Shown here: positions 38,327 to 47,699 of the stretch, one piece after another | How the letters are laid out: each line of letters begins with the position of its first letter | Numbering within the stretch: the stretch's first letter is position 1 | Assembly (NCBI RefSeq): GCF_005796225.1 | Contig: NZ_VAHO01000004.1 | Location: 62,001-126,000 of the forward strand | DNA length: 64,000 bases | From: Pseudarthrobacter sp. NamE5 | Lineage (GTDB): Bacteria; Actinomycetota; Actinomycetes; Actinomycetales; Micrococcaceae | Reading direction: 5' to 3' | Made by a program: the position numbers and the translations under genes | The notes under the pieces: model-generated | The model's input: only the letters and a program-made list of their open reading frames with translations | Told to the model about the DNA's origin: nothing | Database searches by the model: none

Positions 38327-40057
38327 TCAGATGCCCAGCAGCGCCCGGTGTTCCTCGCGCCGCCTCGACTGTTCCTGCGGGTCGGGTACAGGCAGTGATG
38401 CGATCAGGCGCCGGGTGTAGTCGTGCCGCGGGCTTCCCATCACCTGGTTGCCGATGCCCTGCTCCACCAGCCTGCCCTTGTACAGCACCCCTACCCAGGA
38501 GGAGAGCGTGTCCACCACGGCGAGGTCATGGCTGATGAAGAGGCAGCCGAAGCCGAACTCCTGCTGGATGTCCCGGAACAGGTCGAGGACCTTGGCCTGC
38601 ACCGAAACGTCCAGTGCCGACGTCGGCTCATCCGCTATCAGCAGCCGCGGATTGAGGCTGAGGGCGCGTGCCAGGGAGGCGCGCTGGCGCTGGCCCCCGG
38701 ACAGCTCGTGCGGGTACCGTCCCGCGTACGACGACGGCAGCTGGACTGATTCGAGCAGCTCACCAACGCGTTTGCGCGCTTGCGCCGGGCTTGGCTTTGT
38801 GTGGATGACCATGGGTTCGGCGATGCAGTCCCCGATGGTCAGCTGTGGGTTGAAGGATGCTGCCGGATCCTGGAACACGAAGCCGACGTCCTTCCTCAGC
38901 GGCTTGAACGTGCGTTCGCGCAGATTGAGCATTTCGTATCCCAGCACTTTGAGGCTGCCGCCCGTGGTCCGGTTAAGGCCGGCGATGGCGCGTCCGATGG
39001 TGGTTTTGCCGGAACCGGATTCGCCCACCAGCCCGAACACTTCACCCCTGGACAGGGTGAAGCTGACGCGGTCCACCGCCTTGAAGGCAGGCGTTCCCAA
39101 CCTGCCGGGATACTCGATGGTCAGGTTGTTGGCCTCCACCAGGACCTCTTCATCCTGGTGGGCCCGGCTGGTCAGTCCCTCGGAGGCCGAGTGGTGGCCC
39201 AGGTGCGGAACCGCGGCGAGCAGCTTGCGGGTGTAATCCTGCCGGGGTTCGGCAAAAAGGGTGCGGGCCGGTGCCTCCTCCACCACGTCCCCCTGGTACA
39301 TGACCACCACGCGGTCCGCCAGGTCTGCCACCACGCCCATATTGTGCGTGATCAGCACGATCGAGGTCCCGTACTTGTTGCGCAGGTTCCGCAGGAGTTC
39401 GAGGATTTCCGCCTGGACTGTGACATCCAGCGCAGTGGTGGGTTCATCCGCAACGATCAGGCCCGGATTCAGAGCCAGGGCTGCGGCGATGACCACCCGC
39501 TGCTTCTGTCCGCCCGAGAACTGGTGGGGGTAGTAATTGACCCGGCGTTCCGGATCGGGAATGCCTACCTTGCGAAGGGCTTCGACGGCCTGGGACTTCG
39601 CTTCCCTGGCGCTAATACGCTTCCCGCCGCTGCCGGCATGGGCGCGGATGCCTTCGGCGATCTGCCAGCCTACGGTGAACACCGGGTTCAGGGCGGTGGA
39701 CGGCTCCTGGAAGACCATGGCGACGTCGCGGCCGCGGATGTGGCGCAGCCGCGCGGCGCTGACGCTTATGACGTCGGTCCCGTTGATTACCACTGCACCG
39801 GAACTGCTGGCCGTTTCCGGCAGCAGGCCCAGGATGGTCTTGGCGGTGACCGTCTTGCCGGAGCCGGACTCTCCCACGATCGCCAGCACTTCCCCCTTCC
39901 GGACCTGGAGGCTGACGTCCTTGACGGCTTGCACCGGGCCGCCGTCGGTGGCGAAATTGACCTGCAGGTGGTCGATGTCGAGGACCGGACTTCCGCCGTC
40001 GGACTCGTGGCGCGGCCCCGGGACGGCTCCGGACAAAGGATTTATGTTGACGGTCAT
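38327..40057 (-). CDS. Peptide ABC transporter ATPase, fused DppD-DppF type
   Basis: This 576-residue protein joins two complete ABC domains that are often separate subunits. Domain 1 has GESGSGKT (62-69), FSGGQ (180-184) and VADEP near 202-206. Domain 2 has GESGSGKT (345-352), LSGGQ (452-456) and IADEP near 474-478. Each carries the C-terminal oligopeptide-transporter tail. The two intact sites imply a self-contained ATPase pair for the DppBC permeases. The start ATG overlaps the permease stop (ATGA); a longer in-frame reading inside the permease gene is rejected. Confidence 0.95.
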   Translation of the reverse strand: MTVNINPLSGAVPGPRHESDGGSPVLDIDHLQVNFATDGGPVQAVKDVSLQVRKGEVLAIVGESGSGKTVTAKTILGLLPETASSSGAVVINGTDVISVSAARLRHIRGRDVAMVFQEPSTALNPVFTVGWQIAEGIRAHAGSGGKRISAREAKSQAVEALRKVGIPDPERRVNYYPHQFSGGQKQRVVIAAALALNPGLIVADEPTTALDVTVQAEILELLRNLRNKYGTSIVLITHNMGVVADLADRVVVMYQGDVVEEAPARTLFAEPRQDYTRKLLAAVPHLGHHSASEGLTSRAHQDEEVLVEANNLTIEYPGRLGTPAFKAVDRVSFTLSRGEVFGLVGESGSGKTTIGRAIAGLNRTTGGSLKVLGYEMLNLRERTFKPLRKDVGFVFQDPAASFNPQLTIGDCIAEPMVIHTKPSPAQARKRVGELLESVQLPSSYAGRYPHELSGGQRQRASLARALSLNPRLLIADEPTSALDVSVQAKVLDLFRDIQQEFGFGCLFISHDLAVVDTLSSWVGVLYKGRLVEQGIGNQVMGSPRHDYTRRLIASLPVPDPQEQSRRREEHRALLGI

Positions 40058-41067
40058 GGATTCCTCACTTCTGCGGCGGTGGCCGCTGTCTCCACCGGTG
40101 CCGGGTTCTTGCCGCCGGTCCGCCTGCGGCCGCGGAGGCGCGGATCGTTCAGGTCGTTGATGCTCTCGCCCACCAGGGTCAGGCCCACCACGGTCAGCAC
40201 GATGGCGAGGCCGGGGAACAGCCCCGTCCACCAGATGCCGGAAGTGGTGTCGGCGAGCGCCTTGTTCAGGTCAAAGCCCCATTCCGCGGCCGAGCTTGGC
40301 TCGATGCCGAACCCGAGGAAACCCAGCCCGGCCAGGGTCAGGATCGCCTCCGAAGCATTGAGCGTGAAGATCAGCGGCAGGGTTCGGGTGGCATTGCGGT
40401 AGATGTGGCGGGTCATGATCCGGATGTTGGAGGCTCCCACCACCTTGGCGGACTCGACGAACGGCTCGGCCTTAAGCCGGACTGTCTCCGCCCGGATTAC
40501 CCGGAAGTACTGCGGAATGAAGACCAGAGTGATGGCTGTCCCCGCAGCGAAGATGCCGCCCACCAGGCTGGACTGGCCGCCGCTGATGACGATGGCCATG
40601 ACAATGGCCACCAGCAGCGATGGAAAGGCGTAGACGGCATCGGCGATGACCACCAGGATCCGGTCGAGCCACCCGCCGATGTAGCCGCTGACCAGGCCCA
40701 GCACCACGCCGGCAACGATGGACATGGCCACGGCGACGACGATCACCAGGATGGCGGTCTGGGCACCCCAGATGACCCGGGACAGGACGTCGTAACCGCC
40801 AACGGTCGTCCCCAGCAGGTGCTTGCCGCCCGGGGCCTGCTGGGTGGGGAAGCTCCCGTCGGCGTCGGACAGCTGGGCGAAGCCGAAAGGTGCCAGCAGC
40901 GGGGCGAAAAGCGCCGTCAGGACAAAGGCGCCGGTAAGGACCAGGCCCGCCACCAGCATGCCGCGCTGGAGGCCCACGCTCTTGGTGAAATGTGAGATGA
41001 CCGGCAGGCGCCGGTACAGCGGTTCCCGCGGATTTGCCACGGGGATGGGAACGTCGGTGGTGCTCAT
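40054..41067 (-). CDS. Peptide ABC transporter permease, DppC type
   Basis: This 337-residue permease has about six membrane segments. A long N-terminal region before the first loop contains the substrate-facing part (LLAPFGFAQLSDADGSFP). The cytosolic EAA-like loop is seen near GASNIRIMTRHIYRNA. It pairs with the DppB-type permease upstream (2-nt gap) and the fused ATPase downstream (4-nt overlap). GAGG lies 8 nt before the ATG. Confidence 0.94.
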   Translation of the reverse strand: MSTTDVPIPVANPREPLYRRLPVISHFTKSVGLQRGMLVAGLVLTGAFVLTALFAPLLAPFGFAQLSDADGSFPTQQAPGGKHLLGTTVGGYDVLSRVIWGAQTAILVIVVAVAMSIVAGVVLGLVSGYIGGWLDRILVVIADAVYAFPSLLVAIVMAIVISGGQSSLVGGIFAAGTAITLVFIPQYFRVIRAETVRLKAEPFVESAKVVGASNIRIMTRHIYRNATRTLPLIFTLNASEAILTLAGLGFLGFGIEPSSAAEWGFDLNKALADTTSGIWWTGLFPGLAIVLTVVGLTLVGESINDLNDPRLRGRRRTGGKNPAPVETAATAAEVRNP

Positions 41068-41069
41068 GG

Positions 41070-42161
41070 TCAGTACCTCACGCGGGGATCGATCAGCGCG
41101 GCGACGATGTCCACGATGAAGTTGGTCACGGCCACGATGATGGCGAGCAGCACCACGATGCCTTGGACAGCGACGAAGTCACGGGCGGTCAGGTAGTTGG
41201 CCAACTGGAATCCGAGGCCTTTCCATTCGAACGTCTTCTCGGTCAGTACGGCGCCGCCCAGCATCACCGCTATCTGCAGGCCCATCACCGTGATGATGGG
41301 AATGAGTGCGGGCTTGTAGGCGTGCTTGGTGACAAGCCGGTATTCACTCACACCCCTGGAACGGCCCGCTTCGATGTAGTCCCGGCCCAGCGTGCCAATC
41401 ACGTTGGTCCGGACCAGGCGGAGGAAGATCCCGGCAGTCAGCAGGCCCAGGGCCACCGCGGGCAGGACGGCGTGCGCCAGGACGTCGCCGAGCGCGGCCA
41501 TGTTGCCGCTCCGCAGTGCGTCCAGCCAGTAGATGCCCGTGGGCGCCTCGAGGGATGTCAGGGCAAGCTCACTGGAGGTCCTGGCCCTTCCCGCCACCGG
41601 CAGCCAGCCCAGCCAGACCGAGAAGGTCAGCTTCAGCAGCATGCCGGCAAAGAATACCGGGGTGGCGTAGCAGAGGATGGCGAACACCCGGAGGACGGCG
41701 TCAGGAGCCTTGTCCCGGCAGTGTGCGGCGACCATGCCCAGGGGTATGCCCACCAGGAGGGCAACCAGCAGTGCGTTGATGCTTAGTTCGAGCGTGGCCG
41801 AACCGTAGGTGCTGAGCATTTCGACGACGGCACGGTTGTCCGTGAGCGTGCGGCCGAAGTTTCCGGTTGCCAGCTGGCCGAGGTATTCGAAGTATTGCAC
41901 CAGGAGCGGCCGGTCGTAGCCTGCGGCCTGGATCCGCTCCTGGAGCTGGTCCTCAGGCAGGCGACCGCCCATTGCCGCTGTGATGGGGTCTCCCGTGATC
42001 CTCATGAGGAAGAAGACCATGGTCACCAGGATGAAGATGGTGGGAAAGATCAGGAGGAATCGGATCAGGATGTACTGTCCCAGTCCGCCGCCGGTGGATT
42101 TTTTGGCGGCCGGAAGCAGGCCGTCCGCGTCGGTCGGTGGCGCGTCGATCAATGTAGTCAT
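41070..42161 (-). CDS. Peptide ABC transporter permease, DppB type
   Basis: This 363-residue protein has six predicted membrane segments. It has the DppB features: an N-terminal helix (ILIRFLLIFPTIFILVTMVF, split here), a large external loop after it (GDPITAAMGGRLPEDQLQER) and the EAA loop (EAGRSRGVSEYRLVTKHAYK). It forms the translocation pore with the DppC-type partner. GAGG lies 5 nt before the ATG. A strong hairpin in the 139-nt gap upstream separates it from the binding-protein gene. Confidence 0.94.
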   Translation of the reverse strand: MTTLIDAPPTDADGLLPAAKKSTGGGLGQYILIRFLLIFPTIFILVTMVFFLMRITGDPITAAMGGRLPEDQLQERIQAAGYDRPLLVQYFEYLGQLATGNFGRTLTDNRAVVEMLSTYGSATLELSINALLVALLVGIPLGMVAAHCRDKAPDAVLRVFAILCYATPVFFAGMLLKLTFSVWLGWLPVAGRARTSSELALTSLEAPTGIYWLDALRSGNMAALGDVLAHAVLPAVALGLLTAGIFLRLVRTNVIGTLGRDYIEAGRSRGVSEYRLVTKHAYKPALIPIITVMGLQIAVMLGGAVLTEKTFEWKGLGFQLANYLTARDFVAVQGIVVLLAIIVAVTNFIVDIVAALIDPRVRY

Positions 42162-42221
42162 GGCTACCTCAGGTTGTCTTCACGGCACAGCTGCAAGCCT
42201 GCGCCGCGTCCCGGCCAGCAC

Positions 42222-42271
42222 GTGGGGCGGGACGTGCGCACCAGGCTGCAGTGCACGCTGTCCCGCCCCAC
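42222..42271 (-). terminator. Intercistronic hairpin between binding protein and permease genes
   Basis: Two perfect 12-nt arms (GTGGGGCGGGAC 42222-42233 and its complement 42260-42271) enclose a loop with an inner GTGC/GCAC stem. There is no U-tract. Such structures after the first gene of importer operons usually protect or partly terminate mRNA so that more binding protein is made. Confidence 0.65.
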
Positions 42272-42300
42272 TTATGGCCGGAGCCGGATGGTCGGGCGAC

Positions 42301-43932
42301 CTACTTGGACATCACTCCAAGGCGGGTCTTGAACGATGGGTCCAGGGTCTTTTCCACGCCCTGGACATCAGTTCCCGCCACCATCACCTGAGCGCCCTGC
42401 AGGAGCGGCAGTGTGGAGAGATCCTTGGCAACCGCTTCCTGTGCCTGGCCCAGCAGTTGGCTCCGCTCCGCCTTGTCCGTGGTCACCAGCTGCTTCTTCA
42501 CGATGTCCGTCACGGCCGGGTTCTCGTAGTGGTTTCCAAGGAAGTTGCCCGGAATGAAGAACGGCGTCAGGTAGTTGTCCGCGTCGGAGTAGTCCGGGAA
42601 CCAGCCGAGCTGGTACACCGGGTATGCGTCGGCCCTGCGCTCCTTGGTGTAGGTGGTCCATTCCGTGGACTTGAGGTCTACCGTGAAGAGGCCCGACTTC
42701 TCCAGCTGTTCCTTCACCAGGGCGTACTCATCCGCCGCGGATGTGCCGTACCGGTCCGTGTACTGCAGCTTAAGGTCAACCACAGAGTTGATAGCCGCGT
42801 CTGAGAGCACCTTCTTGGCCTTGTCCAGGCTGGGCTTGCCGCTGCCGTCACCATAGAGGCTTTTCAGGGGCTCCGCGGCCCCTTCAAACTCCTTCGGGAC
42901 GTAGGAGTAGACCGGAGTGTAGGTGTTCTTGAAGACCTGGGAAGCGATGGCTTCGCGGTCCACCAGGTGCGCCACGGCCTGCCGGACGGCAAGCGCCTTG
43001 GCAGGGTCGGCCTCAGGAGTCTTGGCACCGAACGGCATGGTGTCGAAGTTGAACACCATGTAGCGCAGTTCCCCGCCCGGGCCCTTGTGGACCTTCACTT
43101 TGTCGTCGTTCTCGAGGTCGGCAACGTCGGTGGCCGTCAGGATGCGGCCGGCGACGTCAATGTTGCCCTGCTGCACGTCGAGCTTCAGGTTGTTGGCATC
43201 AGCGTAGTGCTTGAGGGTGGCACCGTCGTTCGAGGCTGCGCCCAGCATGCCCTGGTAGTCGGGGTTGGGCTTGAAGCTGACCAGTTCGTTCTTCTTGTAG
43301 CTCTCGATGGTGTACTGGCCGGCGAACGGTTTCGCGGCGACGATGGCGTCGTCGTCCATAATTTTGTCCGCCGGGAAGACTTCCTCGTCCACGATGGGCC
43401 CGGGGTTGGAGGCGAGGACGCCGGGAAACACCTGGTCGTTCGCGGCGACAAGGGTGAACACCACGGTGTTGGGGTCCGTTGCCTCGATTTTCTCCATGTT
43501 CGAGAGCAGGGATGCGGGGCCGTTGGGGTCGTCGATTGCCTTGACGCGGTTGAAGGAGAAGACGACGTCGGAGGAGTCCAGGGTGTTGCCGTTGGCGAAT
43601 TTCAGGCCCGGTTTCAGTTTCACGGTGTATTCGGTGGGGCTGGTGAAGGACGCGGACTCGGCGATGTCCGGGGTGGCGTCGGCAGTCCCGGGCTTGTAGT
43701 TAAGCAGGAACGGGTAGATCTGGTTCATCACCATGAAGGACCCGCCGTCGTAGGATCCGGCGGGGTCGAGGGTGACCACTTTGTCCGTGGTGCCGTAGGT
43801 TATGGCACCGCCCCCCGCCTCCCCGGTGGTGGTTCCGCCGCCGCCTGCGGGGCCCGTGCAGGCAGTCAGTGCGAGGGCGGAGATGCCTGCCAGCGCGATA
43901 GCGCCGTGCAGGGCTTTGTTGCTCTTCGTCAT
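42301..43932 (-). CDS. Peptide ABC transporter substrate-binding lipoprotein, DppA/OppA type
   Basis: This 543-residue protein has a lipoprotein signal ending LTAC with C25. An SBP family 5 fold follows: KVVTLDPAGSYDGGSF, LKPGLKFANGNTLDSSDVVFS (split here), and the C-terminal QLGWFPDYSDADNYLTPFF. It captures peptides outside the membrane for the DppB/C permeases. The ATG start has only a loose ribosome site. A CRP-like operator lies about 130 nt upstream. Confidence 0.94.
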   Translation of the reverse strand: MTKSNKALHGAIALAGISALALTACTGPAGGGGTTTGEAGGGAITYGTTDKVVTLDPAGSYDGGSFMVMNQIYPFLLNYKPGTADATPDIAESASFTSPTEYTVKLKPGLKFANGNTLDSSDVVFSFNRVKAIDDPNGPASLLSNMEKIEATDPNTVVFTLVAANDQVFPGVLASNPGPIVDEEVFPADKIMDDDAIVAAKPFAGQYTIESYKKNELVSFKPNPDYQGMLGAASNDGATLKHYADANNLKLDVQQGNIDVAGRILTATDVADLENDDKVKVHKGPGGELRYMVFNFDTMPFGAKTPEADPAKALAVRQAVAHLVDREAIASQVFKNTYTPVYSYVPKEFEGAAEPLKSLYGDGSGKPSLDKAKKVLSDAAINSVVDLKLQYTDRYGTSAADEYALVKEQLEKSGLFTVDLKSTEWTTYTKERRADAYPVYQLGWFPDYSDADNYLTPFFIPGNFLGNHYENPAVTDIVKKQLVTTDKAERSQLLGQAQEAVAKDLSTLPLLQGAQVMVAGTDVQGVEKTLDPSFKTRLGVMSK

Positions 43933-44054
43933 CTGTGAACTTTCTGTTCGATGAGGGCGCGCCCCCCGACCGCTGATGGGTGCGTATGCTCAGGCGGGAA
44001 GCGCGCGGTGCTGATGCCTAGATTCAATCAGAGAGTCAACACTCAAAGCGGGCC

Positions 44055-44078
44055 ATTTTGTGAGTTGAGACACAAAAT
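44055..44078 (-). promoter_or_regulatory. CRP/GlxR-like operator upstream of the peptide importer
   Basis: Arms ATTTTGTG (44055-44062) and CACAAAAT (44071-44078) form a perfect 8-bp inverted repeat. Within it TGTGAGTTGAGACACA (44059-44074) matches TGTGA-N6-TCACA at 9 of 10 positions. A TTGACT hexamer follows on the minus strand (44034-44039) with a possible -10 TAGGCA (44015-44020; spacer only 13 nt). The site would lie roughly 60 nt before the transcription start, a typical activator position. Confidence 0.5.
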
Positions 44079-44149
44079 TTACTTCGGTGCCGAGCAGCCC
44101 CCTTATGGATTGACGGCAAGGAACCTCGTACAACAGCGGCATCAATAAA

Positions 44150-44182
44150 AAGCACCGCCCCGGCGGAACCGGGGCGGTGCTT
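44150..44182 (-). terminator. Rho-independent terminator of mnmA
   Basis: A perfect 14-bp stem (arms 44150-44163 and 44169-44182) with a 5-nt loop is followed on the minus strand by TTTATT. It lies 23 nt after the mnmA stop codon. Confidence 0.9.
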
Positions 44183-44205
44183 GCAAAGTCTTTCCTGGGG
44201 CCGGA

Positions 44206-45336
44206 TCAGAGCTCGGCGCGCTGGAGCGAGCGGGCGGCGTCGATGGTCGCCTGGCCCAGCACACGGCTGCCCTGGTACAGGACAACCGTCTGTCCCGGAG
44301 CTACTCCCCGCAACGGGGTGGCGAGCCGGACCACCAGCTGGCTGCCGCCGTTGTCTGCGGCCGGTTCCATGCGGGCCGTAGCGGGGACAGGATCACCGTG
44401 GGCCCTGACCTGGGCGTGGCATTCGAACTCCTCGCCGGTAACCACCTCGGCTATGGGAAGGCCTGCCCATGACACCTTGATGCCCCGGATTTCGTCGATT
44501 GCCAGCAACGCCTCAGGGCCCACCACCACTTTGTTCTCCTTCGGCCGGATCTCCAGCACGAACCGGGGCTTGCCGTCAGCCGCTGGCGTGCCAAGCTTCA
44601 GCCCGCGGCGCTGGCCAACGGTGAAAGCGTTGGCACCGGGATGCTCACCCACCTTCCTGCCGGTTTCATCCACGATGTCCCCGGTGGCCATGTCGATCTT
44701 TTCAGCCAGCCAGCCGGCAGTGTCGCCGTCCGGAATGAAACAGATGTCATGGCTGTCGGGCTTGTTGGCCACCGAAAGGCCGCGCCGTTCTGCCTCAGCG
44801 CGCACTTCCGCCTTTGAGGGCGTGTCAGCCAGCGGGAACATGCTGTGCTTGAGCTGTTCGTGGGTAAGGACACCCAGGACGTAGCTCTGGTCCTTGGCCC
44901 AGTCGGCGGCCCGGTGGAGTTCGCGGTTGCCGTCGGCGTCCTCGATCACCTTTGCGTAGTGGCCGGTGCACACTGCGTCAAAGCCCAAAGCGATGGCCTT
45001 TTCCAGCAGTGCCGCGAACTTGATCCGCTCGTTGCACCTCATGCAGGGGTTGGGCGTGCGGCCGGCTGCGTACTCATCAATGAAGTCCTGGACGACGTCT
45101 TCCTTGAACCGCTCGGAGAAATCCCAGACGTAGTAGGGAATGCCCAGGACGTCGCAGGCACGCCAGGCGTCACGGGAGTCTTCGATGGTGCAGCAGCCCC
45201 GGCTTCCGGTGCGGAGCGTGCCGGGCATGCGTGACAGGGCCAGGTGGACGCCGACGACGTCATGTCCCGCCTCCACGGCGCGGGCGGCGGCAACGGCGGA
45301 GTCGACTCCGCCGCTCATGGCTGCTAGAACTCGCAT
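44206..45336 (-). CDS. mnmA: tRNA-specific 2-thiouridylase MnmA
   Basis: This 376-residue enzyme puts sulfur on U34 of tRNA-Lys, -Glu and -Gln, accepting it from cysteine desulfurase. The PP-loop for ATP is SGGVDS (8-13). The two catalytic cysteines are C101 ([12 protein letters not shown]) and C199 ([10 protein letters not shown]), spaced as in E. coli. The sulfur donor gene iscS lies 135 nt upstream on the same strand. A TAGAAT hexamer in the gap (45430-45435) might be a separate promoter. Confidence 0.96.
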   Translation of the reverse strand: MRVLAAMSGGVDSAVAAARAVEAGHDVVGVHLALSRMPGTLRTGSRGCCTIEDSRDAWRACDVLGIPYYVWDFSERFKEDVVQDFIDEYAAGRTPNPCMRCNERIKFAALLEKAIALGFDAVCTGHYAKVIEDADGNRELHRAADWAKDQSYVLGVLTHEQLKHSMFPLADTPSKAEVRAEAERRGLSVANKPDSHDICFIPDGDTAGWLAEKIDMATGDIVDETGRKVGEHPGANAFTVGQRRGLKLGTPAADGKPRFVLEIRPKENKVVVGPEALLAIDEIRGIKVSWAGLPIAEVVTGEEFECHAQVRAHGDPVPATARMEPAADNGGSQLVVRLATPLRGVAPGQTVVLYQGSRVLGQATIDAARSLQRAEL

Positions 45337-45471
45337 GGTTGCTTTCTGTTGGGAGAGCTTCGGCCCAGTGGCCGGGAAAGTAGTACGGACCGCCCGGTTG
45401 GTTCTCCCGGAAACGATCCTCGCCTATCTATTCTACGGCCTCATGTAAAGCCGCCCGCAGCAGCCCGGCGG

Positions 45472-46701
45472 TCAGCTGCCGGCCTGGGCGTGCCGGGCGA
45501 TGGTGCCTGCAGTCTGGATCGAAGACTCGCGCCCGGCCATGCCTGCCTGCCGCGCCCGTGCATAGGCGTCCGGCAGCGCAGCCAGCAACGCATCGACGTC
45601 GGCCTCCACTGAGGCGTGCCCCAACGTGAACCGCTGCGCTCCGCGTGCGGTGTCCTCGTCCAGGCCCATGGCCAGCAGCACGTGGGAAGGCCGCGGCACG
45701 CCCGCGGTGCAGGCCGATCCGGTGGACGATTCCACGCCTGCGAGGTCGAGGAGGAACAACAGTGAGTCCCCTTCGCAGCCAGGAAAGGTGAAGTGTGCGT
45801 TGCCGGGGAGCCTGCCGTTCCCGGGGGCACCGCGGAGGACAGCTTCCGGGATCAGTTCATGGACGCCGGCGATCAGGCGGTCGCGAAGCGCGGCAATTCG
45901 TGCAGACTCCGTTCCCAGGGTGGCCGTGACTTTTTCGGCTGCCGCCGCGAAGGCAGCAATGGAGGCCGTGTCAAGCGTGCCGGAGCGGACGTCCCGCTCC
46001 TGGCCTCCGCCGTGCTGGACGGGAGTCAGTTTCACCGCCCGCCCCAGCAGGAGGGCACCAACCCCTACCGGTCCGCCGATCTTGTGGCCGGAGATGGACA
46101 TGGCGTCCAGCCCGGAGGCCTTGAAATCCACCGGGAGGGAACCGAATGCCTGGACAGCATCCGAGTGCACGGGGACGCCTGCAGCGTGGGCCAGCTCCAC
46201 GATCCTGCCGATGGGCTGGATGGTGCCGACTTCGTTGTTGGCCCACATCACGGTGACCAGGGCGATTGTATCCGGCTCGCGGGACAGTTCCGCTTGGAGG
46301 GCGGCAAGGTCCAGCACGCCGTCGGCATCGACGGAAAGCCAGGTAACCTCCGCGCCCTCGTGGCGCTCCAGCCACTCCACGGTGTCCAGCACGGCATGGT
46401 GTTCGACGGCGGAGCAGAGGATGCGGCGCCGGGCGGGGTTCTCCCCCACCCGGGACCAATACAGTCCCTTGACGGCCAGGTTGTCCGATTCGGTGCCGCC
46501 CGAGGTGAAAATGACCTCGGAGGGATGGGCACCTGCCGCGGCTGCGACGGTCTCCCGCGCATCTTCCACGCTGCGACGGGCCCGGCGGCCGGATCCGTGC
46601 AGGGATGAGGGGTTGCCGGTCCGGGCAAGTTCACGCGTCAGCGCGGCCAGGGCTTCCGCTGAAAGCGGGGTGGTGGCTGCATGATCGAGGTAAACGGGCA
46701 C
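45472..46701 (-). CDS. iscS: Cysteine desulfurase
   Basis: This 409-residue PLP enzyme takes sulfur from cysteine for tRNA thiolation and Fe-S clusters. It opens [10 protein letters not shown]. The PLP lysine is K207 in SISGHKIGG, with H102 in the AVEHHAVLD block, and the persulfide cysteine is C331 in STGSACTAG. The short segment after that cysteine and the pairing with mnmA fit an IscS-type role. The GTG start lies 6 nt after TAGAAT, with no true ribosome site, indicating a leaderless message. Confidence 0.95.
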   Translation of the reverse strand: MPVYLDHAATTPLSAEALAALTRELARTGNPSSLHGSGRRARRSVEDARETVAAAAGAHPSEVIFTSGGTESDNLAVKGLYWSRVGENPARRRILCSAVEHHAVLDTVEWLERHEGAEVTWLSVDADGVLDLAALQAELSREPDTIALVTVMWANNEVGTIQPIGRIVELAHAAGVPVHSDAVQAFGSLPVDFKASGLDAMSISGHKIGGPVGVGALLLGRAVKLTPVQHGGGQERDVRSGTLDTASIAAFAAAAEKVTATLGTESARIAALRDRLIAGVHELIPEAVLRGAPGNGRLPGNAHFTFPGCEGDSLLFLLDLAGVESSTGSACTAGVPRPSHVLLAMGLDEDTARGAQRFTLGHASVEADVDALLAALPDAYARARQAGMAGRESSIQTAGTIARHAQAGS

Positions 46702-46707
46702 CCCCCA

Positions 46708-46713
46708 ATTCTA
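46708..46713 (-). promoter_or_regulatory. -10 hexamer TAGAAT for leaderless iscS mRNA
   Basis: TAGAAT precedes the iscS GTG by 6 nt on the minus strand. It is the best match to the -10 consensus among the leaderless set in this window. Confidence 0.6.
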
Positions 46714-46743
46714 GCTGTCCAGCCTCCACGAAGGGGCCGGCCG

Positions 46744-47469
46744 CTAGTTCGACGGCGGGAGCACAGGGAGGAAACGGGCCACGTCGGCGCGGGCCGCAGC
46801 CAGGGCGTCGGGGCCCGGGCATGAGACGGAAACATAGATGGAGGAACCGGCCGCGGCGAAAAGCCGGGCCAGCACGGCGGTTGCCCTGCCTGCCGGCGGG
46901 GCTGCCTGTTCCGCTGCCTGCTCCAGGGCCAGCACCTCCACTTTGCGCCCCGGGCCTTCCGAATCCCCGCCGGCTTGCCCGCCCCTCCCCCAGCGCAGCG
47001 TCTCCGTCTTCAGGTAGGCGGGCAGGATGGATGGATCGAGGTACTGGAAAAGCGCGACGGTCGATTCGCGGTCATCACCCCGGATGAGGGCATCCTGGTT
47101 GGTGCTCCCCCTGGCTGCCACCACGCACCCGTCCGCCTTCGCATACCGGCTTTCCCCGGCCACGTCGCGGCTGAGGATTTTCCACCCGGGAGCCTCCTCC
47201 AGCCCGCCCGAAAGGCCTACGGGCACACCTGGAGCAAGGGTGCCGCCGGCAGCGAAGGGAAGGTCCTGCGCCGCCACTGCCTCTGCGTCATGCCCCGGGG
47301 TTATGGTGGGCGTGGCCAGGCCGGCAGGGGTGGTGGCTGCAGGTTCCGGAGCCGTGGGGTCCGGTACGCCAATGCTGCAGCCGCCCACCAGCAGAGAGCC
47401 CAGTGCGGCCGCCGCCACCTGCAGGGTCCGCCGCCTGTCCCTAAAGGCCGTTCCCGCCGTCGTGCGCAT
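46744..47469 (-). CDS. Putative lipoprotein of unknown function
   Basis: This 241-residue protein has an N-terminal positively charged stretch (FRDRRRTLQ), a hydrophobic core and a lipobox VGGC with C31. A Thr/Pro/Ala linker and a mature domain with a CVVAARG segment and a C-terminal SVSCPGPDAL follow. I do not recognise the family. The ATG at 47469 has AGGAAG 5 nt upstream; an earlier in-frame start would place 51 irrelevant residues before the signal. The gene ends 42 nt before iscS on the same strand. Confidence 0.75.
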   Translation of the reverse strand: MRTTAGTAFRDRRRTLQVAAAALGSLLVGGCSIGVPDPTAPEPAATTPAGLATPTITPGHDAEAVAAQDLPFAAGGTLAPGVPVGLSGGLEEAPGWKILSRDVAGESRYAKADGCVVAARGSTNQDALIRGDDRESTVALFQYLDPSILPAYLKTETLRWGRGGQAGGDSEGPGRKVEVLALEQAAEQAAPPAGRATAVLARLFAAAGSSIYVSVSCPGPDALAAARADVARFLPVLPPSN

Positions 47470-47699
47470 TCTGCTTCCTCCCGCGCCGCATCTGCTGCAG
47501 CCGGTGCGGCCGCGCAGGCACGAGTCTAGAGGTTTGGCACACGGCGACGATGCACAGAGCCGGGCCGTTTTGCCCGTGGAAGGCACGGCTATCCGCCGGG
47601 GAACCGGGAGGGGCCGGAGCATCGTTGTCAGGACAGGCCGTTAAACTGTGCAGGCCGGGCTACCTGTGAAGACCGGCCGAACCAGGAAAAGGATGGGTC
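47470..47699. other. Divergent intergenic region, nothing assigned
   Basis: This 230-nt gap lies between the divergent lipoprotein and J-domain genes and must contain their promoters. I see the AAGGA ribosome site of the J-domain gene and the AGGAAG site of the lipoprotein, but no convincing promoter or repeat. Confidence 0.4.

Noticed and set aside
38780..40402. A 540-codon open frame antisense to the fused ABC ATPase
   Set aside because: The sense strand has all ABC motifs; the antisense product resembles nothing I know.
45626..46684. Long open frames antisense to iscS
   Set aside because: They are serine/arginine-rich shadow translations opposite a protein with all desulfurase residues.
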